Source of the DNA: JALEFZ01 sp039820545
GTDB lineage: Bacteria; Bacteroidota; Bacteroidia; J057
DNA: 64,000 bases
Reading direction: 5' to 3'
Assembly (NCBI GenBank): GCA_039820545.1
Contig: JBCBPW010000016.1
Span: forward strand, 29,390 to 93,389
The notes beneath the pieces are model-generated. The model saw only the letters and a program-made list of their open reading frames with translations. It ran no database searches and had not been told where the DNA came from. This document shows positions 25,397 through 33,562 of the stretch, piece after piece. A program made the position numbers and the translations under genes. How positions within the stretch are numbered: position 1 is the stretch's first letter; every line of letters begins with the position of its first letter.

Positions 25397-26794
25397 ATGG
25401 CGAATGCATACGACTTAATCGTAATTGGTAGTGGACCTGGAGGATATGTAGCGGCAATCCGCGCATCTCAGCTAGGAATGAAAACTGCTGTTGTGGAAAA
25501 AGAGAATCTTGGAGGTGTGTGTTTGAACTGGGGCTGTATCCCCACCAAAGCCCTGCTCAAGAGCGCAGAGGTAATGGATTACATCCACCATGCTAATGAT
25601 TATGGAATCAATATAGAAGGTGAAGCCAAGCACGACTTCGATGCTGTCATCAAGCGCAGCCGTGGAGCAGCTGACCAAATGAGCAAGGGGGTGGATTTTC
25701 TACTGAGGAAAAATAAAGTAGATACGCTCATAGGCACAGGGAAAGTCAGCCCCGATAAGAAAGTAGTAGTGACAGATGCAGATGGTAAGGTAACCTCTTA
25801 TGAGGCCAAACACATCATTCTGGCTACTGGTTCACGCGCACGTAGCTTACCCTCTATGGCCATAGACAATGAGAAGATCGTTGGGTATCGCAAAGCTATG
25901 ACGATGGATTTTCAACCCAAATCCATGATTATCGTGGGTTCTGGTGCCATTGGGATGGAGTTTGCTTACTTCTATCACAACATGGGTACGGAAGTGACTG
26001 TCGTAGAATATCTAGACGCCGTCCTTCCACGTGAGGATCACGAAGTATCTGCTCAAATGGCTCGCATTTACAAGAAGAAAGGCATCAAAATCAAAACTTC
26101 TACAGAAGTGACAGGTGTGGATACTTCAGGTGAAGGCGTGGTCGCCACCCTCAAAACCAAGAAAGGGGAAGAGCAACTCAAAGCCGATATCGTCCTTTCT
26201 GCCGTAGGTGTCGTAGCCAACTTGGAAGAACTTGGCTTGGGCAACCTCGGAATCAAAACTGAAAGAGGAAAAGTGGTCGTAGATGAGTTCTACCGTACCA
26301 ATGTATCCAATATCTATGCAATTGGTGACATGACGCCTGGCCCTGCTTTGGCGCATATGGCATCGCACGAAGGAATTGTCTGTGTAGAGAAGATCGCAGG
26401 GCTCGAGCCAGAAGCTATCGACTATGGCAACATCCCTAGCTGTACGTACTGCCAGCCTGAAGTGGCCTCTGTAGGCATGACAGAAAAGGATGCGAAAGAA
26501 GCGGGCTATGAGCTGAAAGTGGGTAAGTTTCCCTTTACGGCCTCTGGTAAGGCTACTGCCTCAGGCAAGCGCGATGGGTTCGTAAAGGTCATTTTCGATG
26601 CGAAGTATGGAGAATTTCTAGGTGCACACATGATCGGAGCCAATGTGACCGATATGATTGCAGAGGTGGTCATCGCACGTCGTCTCGAGACCACTGGGCA
26701 CGAAATCATCAATGCTGTACACCCCCACCCTACCATGTCTGAAGCGGTCATGGAAGCTGCTGCTGCTGCTTATGGTGAGGTCATCCATCTCTAA
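25397..26794 (+). CDS. lpdA: Dihydrolipoyl dehydrogenase (E3)
   Basis: The 465-residue flavoprotein disulfide reductase is full length. It has the FAD-binding GSGPGG motif (11-16), the redox pair C42/C47 in GGVCLNWGCIPTK, an NAD-binding GSGAIGMEF motif near 180, and the C-terminal HPHPTMSE segment with the active-site His near residue 442. It reoxidises dihydrolipoamide of the pyruvate, 2-oxoglutarate, branched-chain or glycine cleavage complexes. None of those genes is adjacent, so it probably serves several complexes. It is followed by a strong terminator. Confidence 0.97.
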   Translation: MANAYDLIVIGSGPGGYVAAIRASQLGMKTAVVEKENLGGVCLNWGCIPTKALLKSAEVMDYIHHANDYGINIEGEAKHDFDAVIKRSRGAADQMSKGVDFLLRKNKVDTLIGTGKVSPDKKVVVTDADGKVTSYEAKHIILATGSRARSLPSMAIDNEKIVGYRKAMTMDFQPKSMIIVGSGAIGMEFAYFYHNMGTEVTVVEYLDAVLPREDHEVSAQMARIYKKKGIKIKTSTEVTGVDTSGEGVVATLKTKKGEEQLKADIVLSAVGVVANLEELGLGNLGIKTERGKVVVDEFYRTNVSNIYAIGDMTPGPALAHMASHEGIVCVEKIAGLEPEAIDYGNIPSCTYCQPEVASVGMTEKDAKEAGYELKVGKFPFTASGKATASGKRDGFVKVIFDAKYGEFLGAHMIGANVTDMIAEVVIARRLETTGHEIINAVHPHPTMSEAVMEAAAAAYGEVIHL

Positions 26795-27236
26795 CATAAT
26801 CTGACTCAAGTCAGGCTCACATACACAAAGGGTTGTCTCAGATGTGAGACAGCCTTTTTTAGTTGGTGGACATAAAAAATAGTGTGATCTCGCAGTCTAG
26901 GGTTGAAACTACCAGACTATATAATGCCACCCTTTCAGGGTTCTGAGTAGATGGATGGTCCTGAAGCGAGATAGCATGCGAGGTTTAGTCACATGCTTAA
27001 AACGTATGCTAAATCCCCCTATTTTATCTGGCTATTTCCCGTATTTGTCTGAAAATGAGTGTTCAAAATGAATATTCTGGCTATTTGACCTAGAAGGATC
27101 GGATTTTTTTTCCTACATTCGTTTCCCTTTTTTTCCAAAGTGAGGGAAATCTGATATAGAGGTAGGTTGTCCATGACTTCTCGGGATGTAAGACCACTTA
27201 CCTTCACCTTTTCATATTCTGATAAAGAAAAATGAT
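26795..27236 (+). other. Intergenic region lpdA / cdd
   Basis: These 442 bp hold the lpdA terminator at the left. The rest is AT-rich without a convincing ORF; two similar segments with CTGGCTATTT (near 27029 and 27077) occur, 48 bp apart, and their meaning is unclear. A clear promoter for cdd was not identified. Confidence 0.5.
26831..26860 (+). terminator. Intrinsic terminator after lpdA
   Basis: The 10-bp stem (GGTTGTCTCA at 26831-26840, TGAGACAGCC at 26845-26854, one G-T wobble) with a 4-nt loop is followed by TTTTTT. It lies 36 bp after the stop codon. Confidence 0.92.
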
Positions 27237-27719
27237 ATGAAGGAATTGGAAATACGTATCCCTGTCCAGGTATATGAAGATATAGAGCAACTGACTGAAG
27301 CAGATCAAGAACTGCTGCAATTAGCCAAAAAGAGTGTCGAAAAATCGCATGCGCCCTATTCACAGTTTCATGTGGGCGCAGCTGTCCGCCTAGCCAATGG
27401 AGAACTCCTGGGAGGGGCCAATCACGAAAATGCCGCTTACCCTATGTGTTTGTGTGCCGAACGCTCCGTACTTGCAGCCGCTCATACAACCGCCCCTAAA
27501 GTAGCAGTAGATACCATCGCGATCACAGCCAAAACGCCTAAACGTATCATCGACGAACCGATTTCTCCTTGCGGGGCTTGTAGACAAGTCATTCTGGAAT
27601 TCGAAGATCGATTCGATCAATCTATGCGGATTATTTTACAAGGTGAGACGGGTCCGATCTACATCCTCCAATCAGGTAAGGACTTGATGCCGCTTTCTTT
27701 TGGGAGAACGCAGCTGTAG
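27237..27719 (+). CDS. cdd: Cytidine deaminase
   Basis: The 160-residue protein is of the homotetrameric, zinc-dependent type. Zinc ligands and catalytic Glu are visible: C73-A-E75 and P-C112-G-A-C115. The substrate-binding HVGAAV and NHENAA segments are present. It converts cytidine and deoxycytidine to uridine and deoxyuridine in pyrimidine salvage. The first 25 residues are slightly longer than in short family members. No salvage gene is adjacent. Confidence 0.95.
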   Translation: MKELEIRIPVQVYEDIEQLTEADQELLQLAKKSVEKSHAPYSQFHVGAAVRLANGELLGGANHENAAYPMCLCAERSVLAAAHTTAPKVAVDTIAITAKTPKRIIDEPISPCGACRQVILEFEDRFDQSMRIILQGETGPIYILQSGKDLMPLSFGRTQL

Positions 27720-27837
27720 ATTTGACTATGTGGACGTCCTGCTACAAAGAAGTCTTACAAAATATTCGATAAAGACTATTATTATTATTTGAGCTTGTGT
27801 AAATTCAAGTTAATAAAACTTAAATGAAGAAAGTTCC

Positions 27838-29187
27838 ATGTCTGTGCCTCCCCCTACTCCCACTTCTGAAGATCCAAAAAAATCCTGGCTCACTCGTTTG
27901 GCGGAGGAAAGCTGGGAAGCAGAACTCATCATCTCAGGTGTGGCCATCTATGGATCGCTTGCTATACATGGACAAATACACTATCTGGTAGACTGGACCA
28001 TTCAAAATTTACCTGGTCCTTATCTGGCCTCTACCTATCTGTTATTCTTTTATCTCTTCGTAGGTGCGCAAGTACTCATCATGAGCTTCATTACTCATTT
28101 CTTCTTGAGGGTGTTATGGGTAGGAATGGTCGGACTGTACAGTGTCTATCCACATGGTATCAAACGAACGAAGAAGTACAGCGATAATTTTAACGATAAA
28201 CTACTGGCTGATTTTTCTGACCTTGGGTCCTTTAACCATAAATTAGATCAGTATTGCAGCCTCGTATTTGCTATTGGTTCCGGTGCCTTTATGACCTTGA
28301 CATCTATTGCCATTTTTATGGTCATTGTATTAATAGCCGTAGCAGGTATCCATCAGATTTTTCCACAGATCCACGTAAACACACTTTTTTCTATCGCATT
28401 TACCGCCATCTTCGTTGTCTTCTCTTTTGCCTCTGTCTTGCACCTCAAAGCTTTGCGGGACAAGCCTTTTGTAGAGAAAATCCACTATCCCCTCTACAAA
28501 TTGATGACGCGTGGAGTATATGGTATTTTCTTTCGTCCTGCGAATTACATCTACCTCACCTTTTTTACCAATTCTCAGCAGAAAAAATACTTTGGTTTTT
28601 TAGCCCTCTTGATGGTCATCATCCTGGGGGGAACAGTCTTCTCGGTTTTAAACTCTAATGTCATCTTCCTCCTCAAATCAGATCTCATGGATAACCTAGC
28701 GAGTCGAGAAGATCGTGTCTACATGTCGATGTATGAAGACCAAGGAGATCCAGAAACCATGATTTTACATGCTGCGATCCCTTCAGACATCATTGAGACA
28801 GACTATTTGCGTGTGTTTGTTCCTGTCATGAAACGAGACGCGAACACCATAGATGCTTCCTGTCCTAAGATTCCCTCTGATAGTACGCGTTCGGATAAAG
28901 AAACGCGACGCCTGAGGCGAGAAAATAGCTTGGCTTGTCTGTCTGATTACCATGTATTCCAAATAAATGGAGATACAGTACAAGCTGTCATCAAGCGATA
29001 TTCCCACCCTTACACCCAGCAAGACGGGCTACTGGCTTATATTTCTAATGAACAGTTTCAAAGGGGAGAAAATAGCCTCGTTATCGAAAAAAAGAGACAG
29101 GATGAAGAAGGAGATTTTGTTAGGATTCAAATTCCCTTTATCTACGCAGGGGACCTTCCTCCTGCTATCCAGCCTGATACTGACTAG
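27838..29187 (+). CDS. Polytopic membrane protein with soluble C-terminal domain, unknown
   Basis: The 449-residue product has a Pro-rich start, then about six membrane segments (roughly 32-50, 63-85, 88-106, 142-170, 178-200 and 250-272). A hydrophilic C-terminal domain of about 175 residues ends with strand-like FVRIQIPFIYAG. A charged KETRRLRREN stretch interrupts that domain near 355. I do not recognise a family; comparable uncharacterised proteins exist in Bacteroidota. It is not obviously co-transcribed with cdd (118 bp) and is convergent with the acyl-CoA ligase gene. Confidence 0.6.
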   Translation: MSVPPPTPTSEDPKKSWLTRLAEESWEAELIISGVAIYGSLAIHGQIHYLVDWTIQNLPGPYLASTYLLFFYLFVGAQVLIMSFITHFFLRVLWVGMVGLYSVYPHGIKRTKKYSDNFNDKLLADFSDLGSFNHKLDQYCSLVFAIGSGAFMTLTSIAIFMVIVLIAVAGIHQIFPQIHVNTLFSIAFTAIFVVFSFASVLHLKALRDKPFVEKIHYPLYKLMTRGVYGIFFRPANYIYLTFFTNSQQKKYFGFLALLMVIILGGTVFSVLNSNVIFLLKSDLMDNLASREDRVYMSMYEDQGDPETMILHAAIPSDIIETDYLRVFVPVMKRDANTIDASCPKIPSDSTRSDKETRRLRRENSLACLSDYHVFQINGDTVQAVIKRYSHPYTQQDGLLAYISNEQFQRGENSLVIEKKRQDEEGDFVRIQIPFIYAGDLPPAIQPDTD

Positions 29188-29217
29188 GTAGACGAAGCCA
29201 TCGGCGCGGGCAGTCTT

Positions 29218-30741
29218 TCAAGATGATGAGGCAGAAGAATATGCCTCCTTCTTGAGAGCTACACGATCTATTTTCCCTGTTCCATTTTTGGGGAGTTCTT
29301 CTAGGCAAACAAAAGATTGGGGAACCTTAAACTTTGCCAAGTAAGTGCGACAATGCGCCAATGTGGCTGACTCGGAGAAAGTTATTCCCTGCTCTAAAAC
29401 GATAAACGCTTTTCCTACTTCTCCCCATTTTTCATGTGGTGTAGGGATAACCGCTACCTCTTTGATGCCTTCCATTTGACCCAAAATTCGTTCTACCTCC
29501 GCTGGATATACATTCTCGCCTCCTGAGATGAACATATTCTTGATTCGATCGACCACATATAGATAGCCTTCCTCATCCTGTCTGACCAAATCTCCTGTGT
29601 GCAGCCATCCATCTTCTAAAGCTCTTTTCGTAGCCTCTGAGTTACGCCAGTATCCAGGTGTGACCATCGGACCTTTGATCAGCAGCTCCCCTGTTTCGTT
29701 GGCTTGGGCCTCAACTCCTGACTCATCGAGAATCCTGGTGTGCACATAAAAATTGGGCTTACCAATCGAACCCTTCTTTCGGATGGCATCAGAATGATGA
29801 AGTGAGGTCAGGTTGGGACCAGCCTCCGTCATCCCATATCCTTGGCGGATCGGAATTCCTTTCTTTTCCCATACCTCAATGAGGGGAATGGGCATGGGTT
29901 CTCCTCCCACAATCATATACCGCAGCTTTTCCAAGTCCGTTTGATCAAATGATGGGTGATCAGCTATCATTTTCAACATCGTAGGGACTCCCATGAAGAT
30001 GGTCACGCCTTCCTGTTCTAGCGTCTTCAGCACACGGTCAGGCTCGAAAGAAGGTAGCATCAGCGTTGTCGCGCCACGATGAAGGAAAGGCGTCAGGAGA
30101 ACATTCCATCCGCCCGTATGAAAGAGTGGCATCACATTGAGGGTGACATCCTGACTGGTCAGATCCAGGCGTAGCGCCGTGTTCACACTGTTCCAAAAAA
30201 GCATTCTATGCGTGTAGAGTGCGCCTTTAGGGAAACCCGTCGTTCCAGAGGTATAGAGGATAAAGATAGGATCATCTTCTTTCAGGTTATAAGTTGGTTG
30301 ATAAACGACAGCATCTGATGTTTTAAGATCCTCGGTAAGCTGCTCCCATTCTACCAAATGCTCCACCTTCTGATAATGGGGCGCATCTTGCTTAAGGCGT
30401 TCATGAAACCTGGCTTGTACGACACAAACCTTGGGTTGGCTATCCTGGATCAAGTAGTCAATCTCATGCGGACTTAGTCGCCAGTTCATTGGGATGAGGA
30501 TTACGCCTGTCTTCTGCGCTGCAACAAACAGCACGACAAAAGTCAGGTTATTTTCCGCTAGCAAGCCGATTCTGTCTCCTGCTGTCAATTTCCACTCTCC
30601 CGTGATGATATGTGCGAGGTGATTGGCGAGCTGATTCAATGCCCCGTAGGTGAAGACTTCTCCTGTCGCGCCATCTTTTAGCGCGACCTTCTCAGGTCGG
30701 TAGCTCGCCCAGCGTTCAACCCAATCCCATCTCTCGTTCAT
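29218..30741 (-). CDS. Acyl-CoA synthetase (AMP-forming, ANL superfamily)
   Basis: The product has 507 residues. ANL motifs are in order: the phosphate-binding loop YTSGTTGFPKG (near 165), GYGMTEAGP (near 299), GDLVRQDEEGY with the hinge region following, GGENVYPAEVE (near 404) and the catalytic Lys in NGTGKIDR (near 490). It activates a carboxylic acid to its CoA thioester through an acyl-adenylate. Chain length and substrate cannot be told; the family includes medium- and long-chain fatty acid ligases. Its start overlaps the stop of the upstream symporter gene by 4 nt (ATGA), so a transported acid is the likely substrate. Confidence 0.9.
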   Translation of the reverse strand: MNERWDWVERWASYRPEKVALKDGATGEVFTYGALNQLANHLAHIITGEWKLTAGDRIGLLAENNLTFVVLFVAAQKTGVILIPMNWRLSPHEIDYLIQDSQPKVCVVQARFHERLKQDAPHYQKVEHLVEWEQLTEDLKTSDAVVYQPTYNLKEDDPIFILYTSGTTGFPKGALYTHRMLFWNSVNTALRLDLTSQDVTLNVMPLFHTGGWNVLLTPFLHRGATTLMLPSFEPDRVLKTLEQEGVTIFMGVPTMLKMIADHPSFDQTDLEKLRYMIVGGEPMPIPLIEVWEKKGIPIRQGYGMTEAGPNLTSLHHSDAIRKKGSIGKPNFYVHTRILDESGVEAQANETGELLIKGPMVTPGYWRNSEATKRALEDGWLHTGDLVRQDEEGYLYVVDRIKNMFISGGENVYPAEVERILGQMEGIKEVAVIPTPHEKWGEVGKAFIVLEQGITFSESATLAHCRTYLAKFKVPQSFVCLEELPKNGTGKIDRVALKKEAYSSASSS

Positions 30742-32276
30742 GAATTTACCGTTTTGAATGATGTTGCCGTTTGTGTTTGCTTTTTTCCTCTAAAAATGAA
30801 GTATAAGGAAAGCCCTACCAGAAGAGAAGCCAGGATCGCCAGTGTAGAAGGAATGGCGGGATTGCGCACAGCCTCTTGCATATACCCTCCTATTCGTCCA
30901 TAATAAACAGAGAAATGAACGATCACTGCTGTCAAAGAGGCCCCTACGGGCGCAATGAGAGGTGTATGTTGGGTAAATGTCCCTAGGAGTACAGGTACAA
31001 ATGCAGCGGAGAAATATGCATAAACGCCATTTTGGGCAAAGATGGCCACACTCAAGTTGGGATTCATGAGTTGGTTGTAAGAGAACATAAAGGCTAAAAT
31101 CCCTAAAAATCCAATGATGATTCGGTTAGTCAGCATCTTTTTCGCCTCTCCTGTCGGACCGCTGAACAATTGCTTTCCCAGATGGGCGTCCAGAATATCT
31201 GATGTAATCGTGGTAGATAGCGACTGTATCAGCCCCTCCAAAGTGGAGACCCCAGCTGAGATCAACCCCAGTACAACGATCAGTCCTAAAATCACAGGAA
31301 ACTCCTGCACCACATAGGTCGGTATGATGCTATCCATGGCCAACTTATCTCCCTGAAAGGTGAGGTCGGGAAATTCAAGCCGAGCGTACAGTCCCGCAAA
31401 TACAACTGAGAAGAAAAGAAACTCTACGATGATGCCCCAGGTCAGGTATTTATTGACATCTTTATCCTCTTTCAAAAAGAGGGATTTGGTGATGATATGT
31501 GGCTGGCAAATGACCGCAATCCCAATGACGATCTGGCAGAAGATGACCTCAAAGTAGTCTCGAAACAAAGGGCTTTCAGGAAACAAACTCGACGTCAATC
31601 GTGTGTCCAATGCTTCCAGTTTTCCGATAAACCCTCTGACCCCCTCGCTGAAATGTTCATAGCCTGAAGTCAGTAAGATCAGCGCGACGACGATCATGAT
31701 AGAAGCCTGAATCATGTTGGTATAGACCATGGAGTTGGCTCCGCTAAAGGCCATGTATCCAAAGATGAATACTACCACTCCTAGCAGTACATAGGTTTCA
31801 TTGGCATCCAAGGAGGTTGCCAGCACTTTGGTGATGCCCACGCAAATCAGGACTATGAAGGTCAGGAGCAGGAGGGAAAGAAAGGCAAAAAACAAGGCGT
31901 AGTATTTGCTTTGATACCTTGTACCAATCCACTGGGCCATCGTGAGCGCTTGAATGGACTGGCCAAACTTTCGAAATCCCTTGGTAAAGATGATCAGGGA
32001 GAGCATCGCAGCCAGTGGCAATACAATGGCATAGGCCACAACAGCACTCCATCCATATATCGCCACAAAACCAGGGTTGATGATAAATGTAGCGGCACTA
32101 GTAATAGAGGCTGCCAGCGACAATGCGACGGCAACAGGGGAAAAGGCAATATTCCCCACCGCATAGTCCTTCATGCTTTGCGTCTTCCTGGCTCCGCGTA
32201 TGACGAAGTATAGTACGACCCCCACATATACGACGATCAGTGCCCAAGTAGTGAGTATTTTTACTTCAGATACCAT
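30738..32276 (-). CDS. Sodium/solute symporter (SSS family)
   Basis: This product has 512 residues from the ATG at 32276; the longer frame to 32399 adds an unconserved hydrophilic leader. It is highly hydrophobic with about 13 membrane helices. The family features include the early AVGNIAFSPVAVALSLAAS region and TM-core segments with Ser/Thr-rich small residues (SAGVSTLEGL). Members import sugars, amino acids, carboxylates or vitamins with Na+. It is translationally coupled to an acyl-CoA ligase, which points to uptake of a carboxylic acid, though the exact substrate is open. Confidence 0.9.
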   Translation of the reverse strand: MVSEVKILTTWALIVVYVGVVLYFVIRGARKTQSMKDYAVGNIAFSPVAVALSLAASITSAATFIINPGFVAIYGWSAVVAYAIVLPLAAMLSLIIFTKGFRKFGQSIQALTMAQWIGTRYQSKYYALFFAFLSLLLLTFIVLICVGITKVLATSLDANETYVLLGVVVFIFGYMAFSGANSMVYTNMIQASIMIVVALILLTSGYEHFSEGVRGFIGKLEALDTRLTSSLFPESPLFRDYFEVIFCQIVIGIAVICQPHIITKSLFLKEDKDVNKYLTWGIIVEFLFFSVVFAGLYARLEFPDLTFQGDKLAMDSIIPTYVVQEFPVILGLIVVLGLISAGVSTLEGLIQSLSTTITSDILDAHLGKQLFSGPTGEAKKMLTNRIIIGFLGILAFMFSYNQLMNPNLSVAIFAQNGVYAYFSAAFVPVLLGTFTQHTPLIAPVGASLTAVIVHFSVYYGRIGGYMQEAVRNPAIPSTLAILASLLVGLSLYFIFRGKKQTQTATSFKTVNS

Positions 32277-32328
32277 AGATATCTTTTTATTAAGGCTTTT
32301 TGGAAAATTAGAGCTTAACCCATGTTCT

Positions 32329-33297
32329 TTATTGATCCTGCAAGAGATCAAAGAAATCAGCGGCCCAGTACGTAAAATGGAAGTCAATGTCCACAGCATA
32401 TTTTCCTGTCTGTCCGCCTTGCTTAGGGCCAGAGCCAGGATCGACTGCTAGGGCATGTCCCAGCTCTGCTACCTCGTAGGTCACTACTTTGGGTGAGGGA
32501 TCGCCTTCGGGATAGTTTTTACGCGTGACGTGGGTATTTCCCTCAAAGTTCTCGATGACTTCTACTTGCTCGGGCTTTAAACCATGTAGATTGGTCCACT
32601 GCTGGGCAAGCTCTACCATATTCTGGCGATTGACTACAGGATCTGCCGCACCATGGAAGACGACAATTCGAGGATATTCGCCCTTGAAATCAGGATTTTG
32701 CTCTGTCACGAGGGCACTCCACTGGTCGGGACGCTGGTCTACTTGTCCTTGCATCGCAGGAAAGGCACCTGCTAGCGAAGTCGTGGCCTTGTATGGGATA
32801 CCCGCAATGATCGCACCTGCATCAAACAACTCAGGATAGGTGGCCATCATCACGGCAGTCATCGCACCACCTGCCGACAAGCCTGTAGCGTAAATGGGTA
32901 TCTTTTCAAGTTTGTATTGTGCTTGTACATGCAAGATCATATTGCGGATAGACAGTGCCTCTCCCTGATCTTTGTTGATGTCCCCTTCCTGATACCACGA
33001 AAAACATCTGTTGGCATTATTTTCTGCTCTTTGCTGGGGATAGAGCACAATGAAACCGTATTTGTCTGCTAGATCATTCCAACCCGTTTCTTTGGCGTAT
33101 GTCTCTGCATCCTGTAAGCAACCGTGCATGGCTACAACGATTCCTTGCGGTTGGGGCAGGTTTTCAGGCACATGGAGAAACCCATCCAGTGCACCTGGAT
33201 TGGAACCAAACTGTTCTATCTTGTTCATCTGTGCGCTGCAAATGTGTGTGAGCAGAAAAATGGAAATGAAGGTCCAGGAAAATGATATTTTTTGCAT
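32329..33297 (-). CDS. Secreted PHB-depolymerase-type esterase
   Basis: This product has 322 residues from the ATG at 33297, with a signal peptide ending about HICSAQ. It is an alpha/beta hydrolase: oxyanion region HGCLQD, lipase box G-L-S141-A-G, acid D219 (HGAADPV) and H281 (ELGHAL). The sequence around FIVLYPQQ and RCFSWY is typical for the PHB depolymerase/LpqC/feruloyl esterase group. It would hydrolyse an ester in the periplasm or outside; polyester, feruloyl or acetyl-glycan substrates are possible. It sits 52 bp upstream of the symporter gene on the same strand, so the released acid may be what that transporter takes up (inference). Confidence 0.85.
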   Translation of the reverse strand: MQKISFSWTFISIFLLTHICSAQMNKIEQFGSNPGALDGFLHVPENLPQPQGIVVAMHGCLQDAETYAKETGWNDLADKYGFIVLYPQQRAENNANRCFSWYQEGDINKDQGEALSIRNMILHVQAQYKLEKIPIYATGLSAGGAMTAVMMATYPELFDAGAIIAGIPYKATTSLAGAFPAMQGQVDQRPDQWSALVTEQNPDFKGEYPRIVVFHGAADPVVNRQNMVELAQQWTNLHGLKPEQVEVIENFEGNTHVTRKNYPEGDPSPKVVTYEVAELGHALAVDPGSGPKQGGQTGKYAVDIDFHFTYWAADFFDLLQDQ

Positions 33298-33461
33298 TTC
33301 GTCAAATCTTATGAAGCTGCTTAGGTGTAGGTATGGAAATTTACTGAAAGGATCCTGTGGTTCTAACAAATGCCAGCATATAAGGCCTGATGGTACTTAA
33401 TTAAACCAGACTTATGAAATCCAACTGTAAAACAGCCTCTCATCCGGATTCAAAAGGGGGA

Positions 33462-33495
33462 ATGAAAAGCGAAGATACGGGTGTATCCTCGCTTT
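33462..33495 (-). terminator. Terminator of the second TonB receptor gene
   Basis: The stem pairs AAAGCGAAGATA (33466-33477) with TATCCTCGCTTT (33484-33495), 12 bp with one wobble and a 6-nt loop. On the minus strand it is followed by TTTCATT. It lies about 70 bp past the receptor stop. Confidence 0.7.
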
Positions 33496-33562
33496 GATCA
33501 TTTTGACCACAGGAGAATCAAAAGATGTTAGCTCCTCCATGTGGTCTTACACTCAGCTACTA

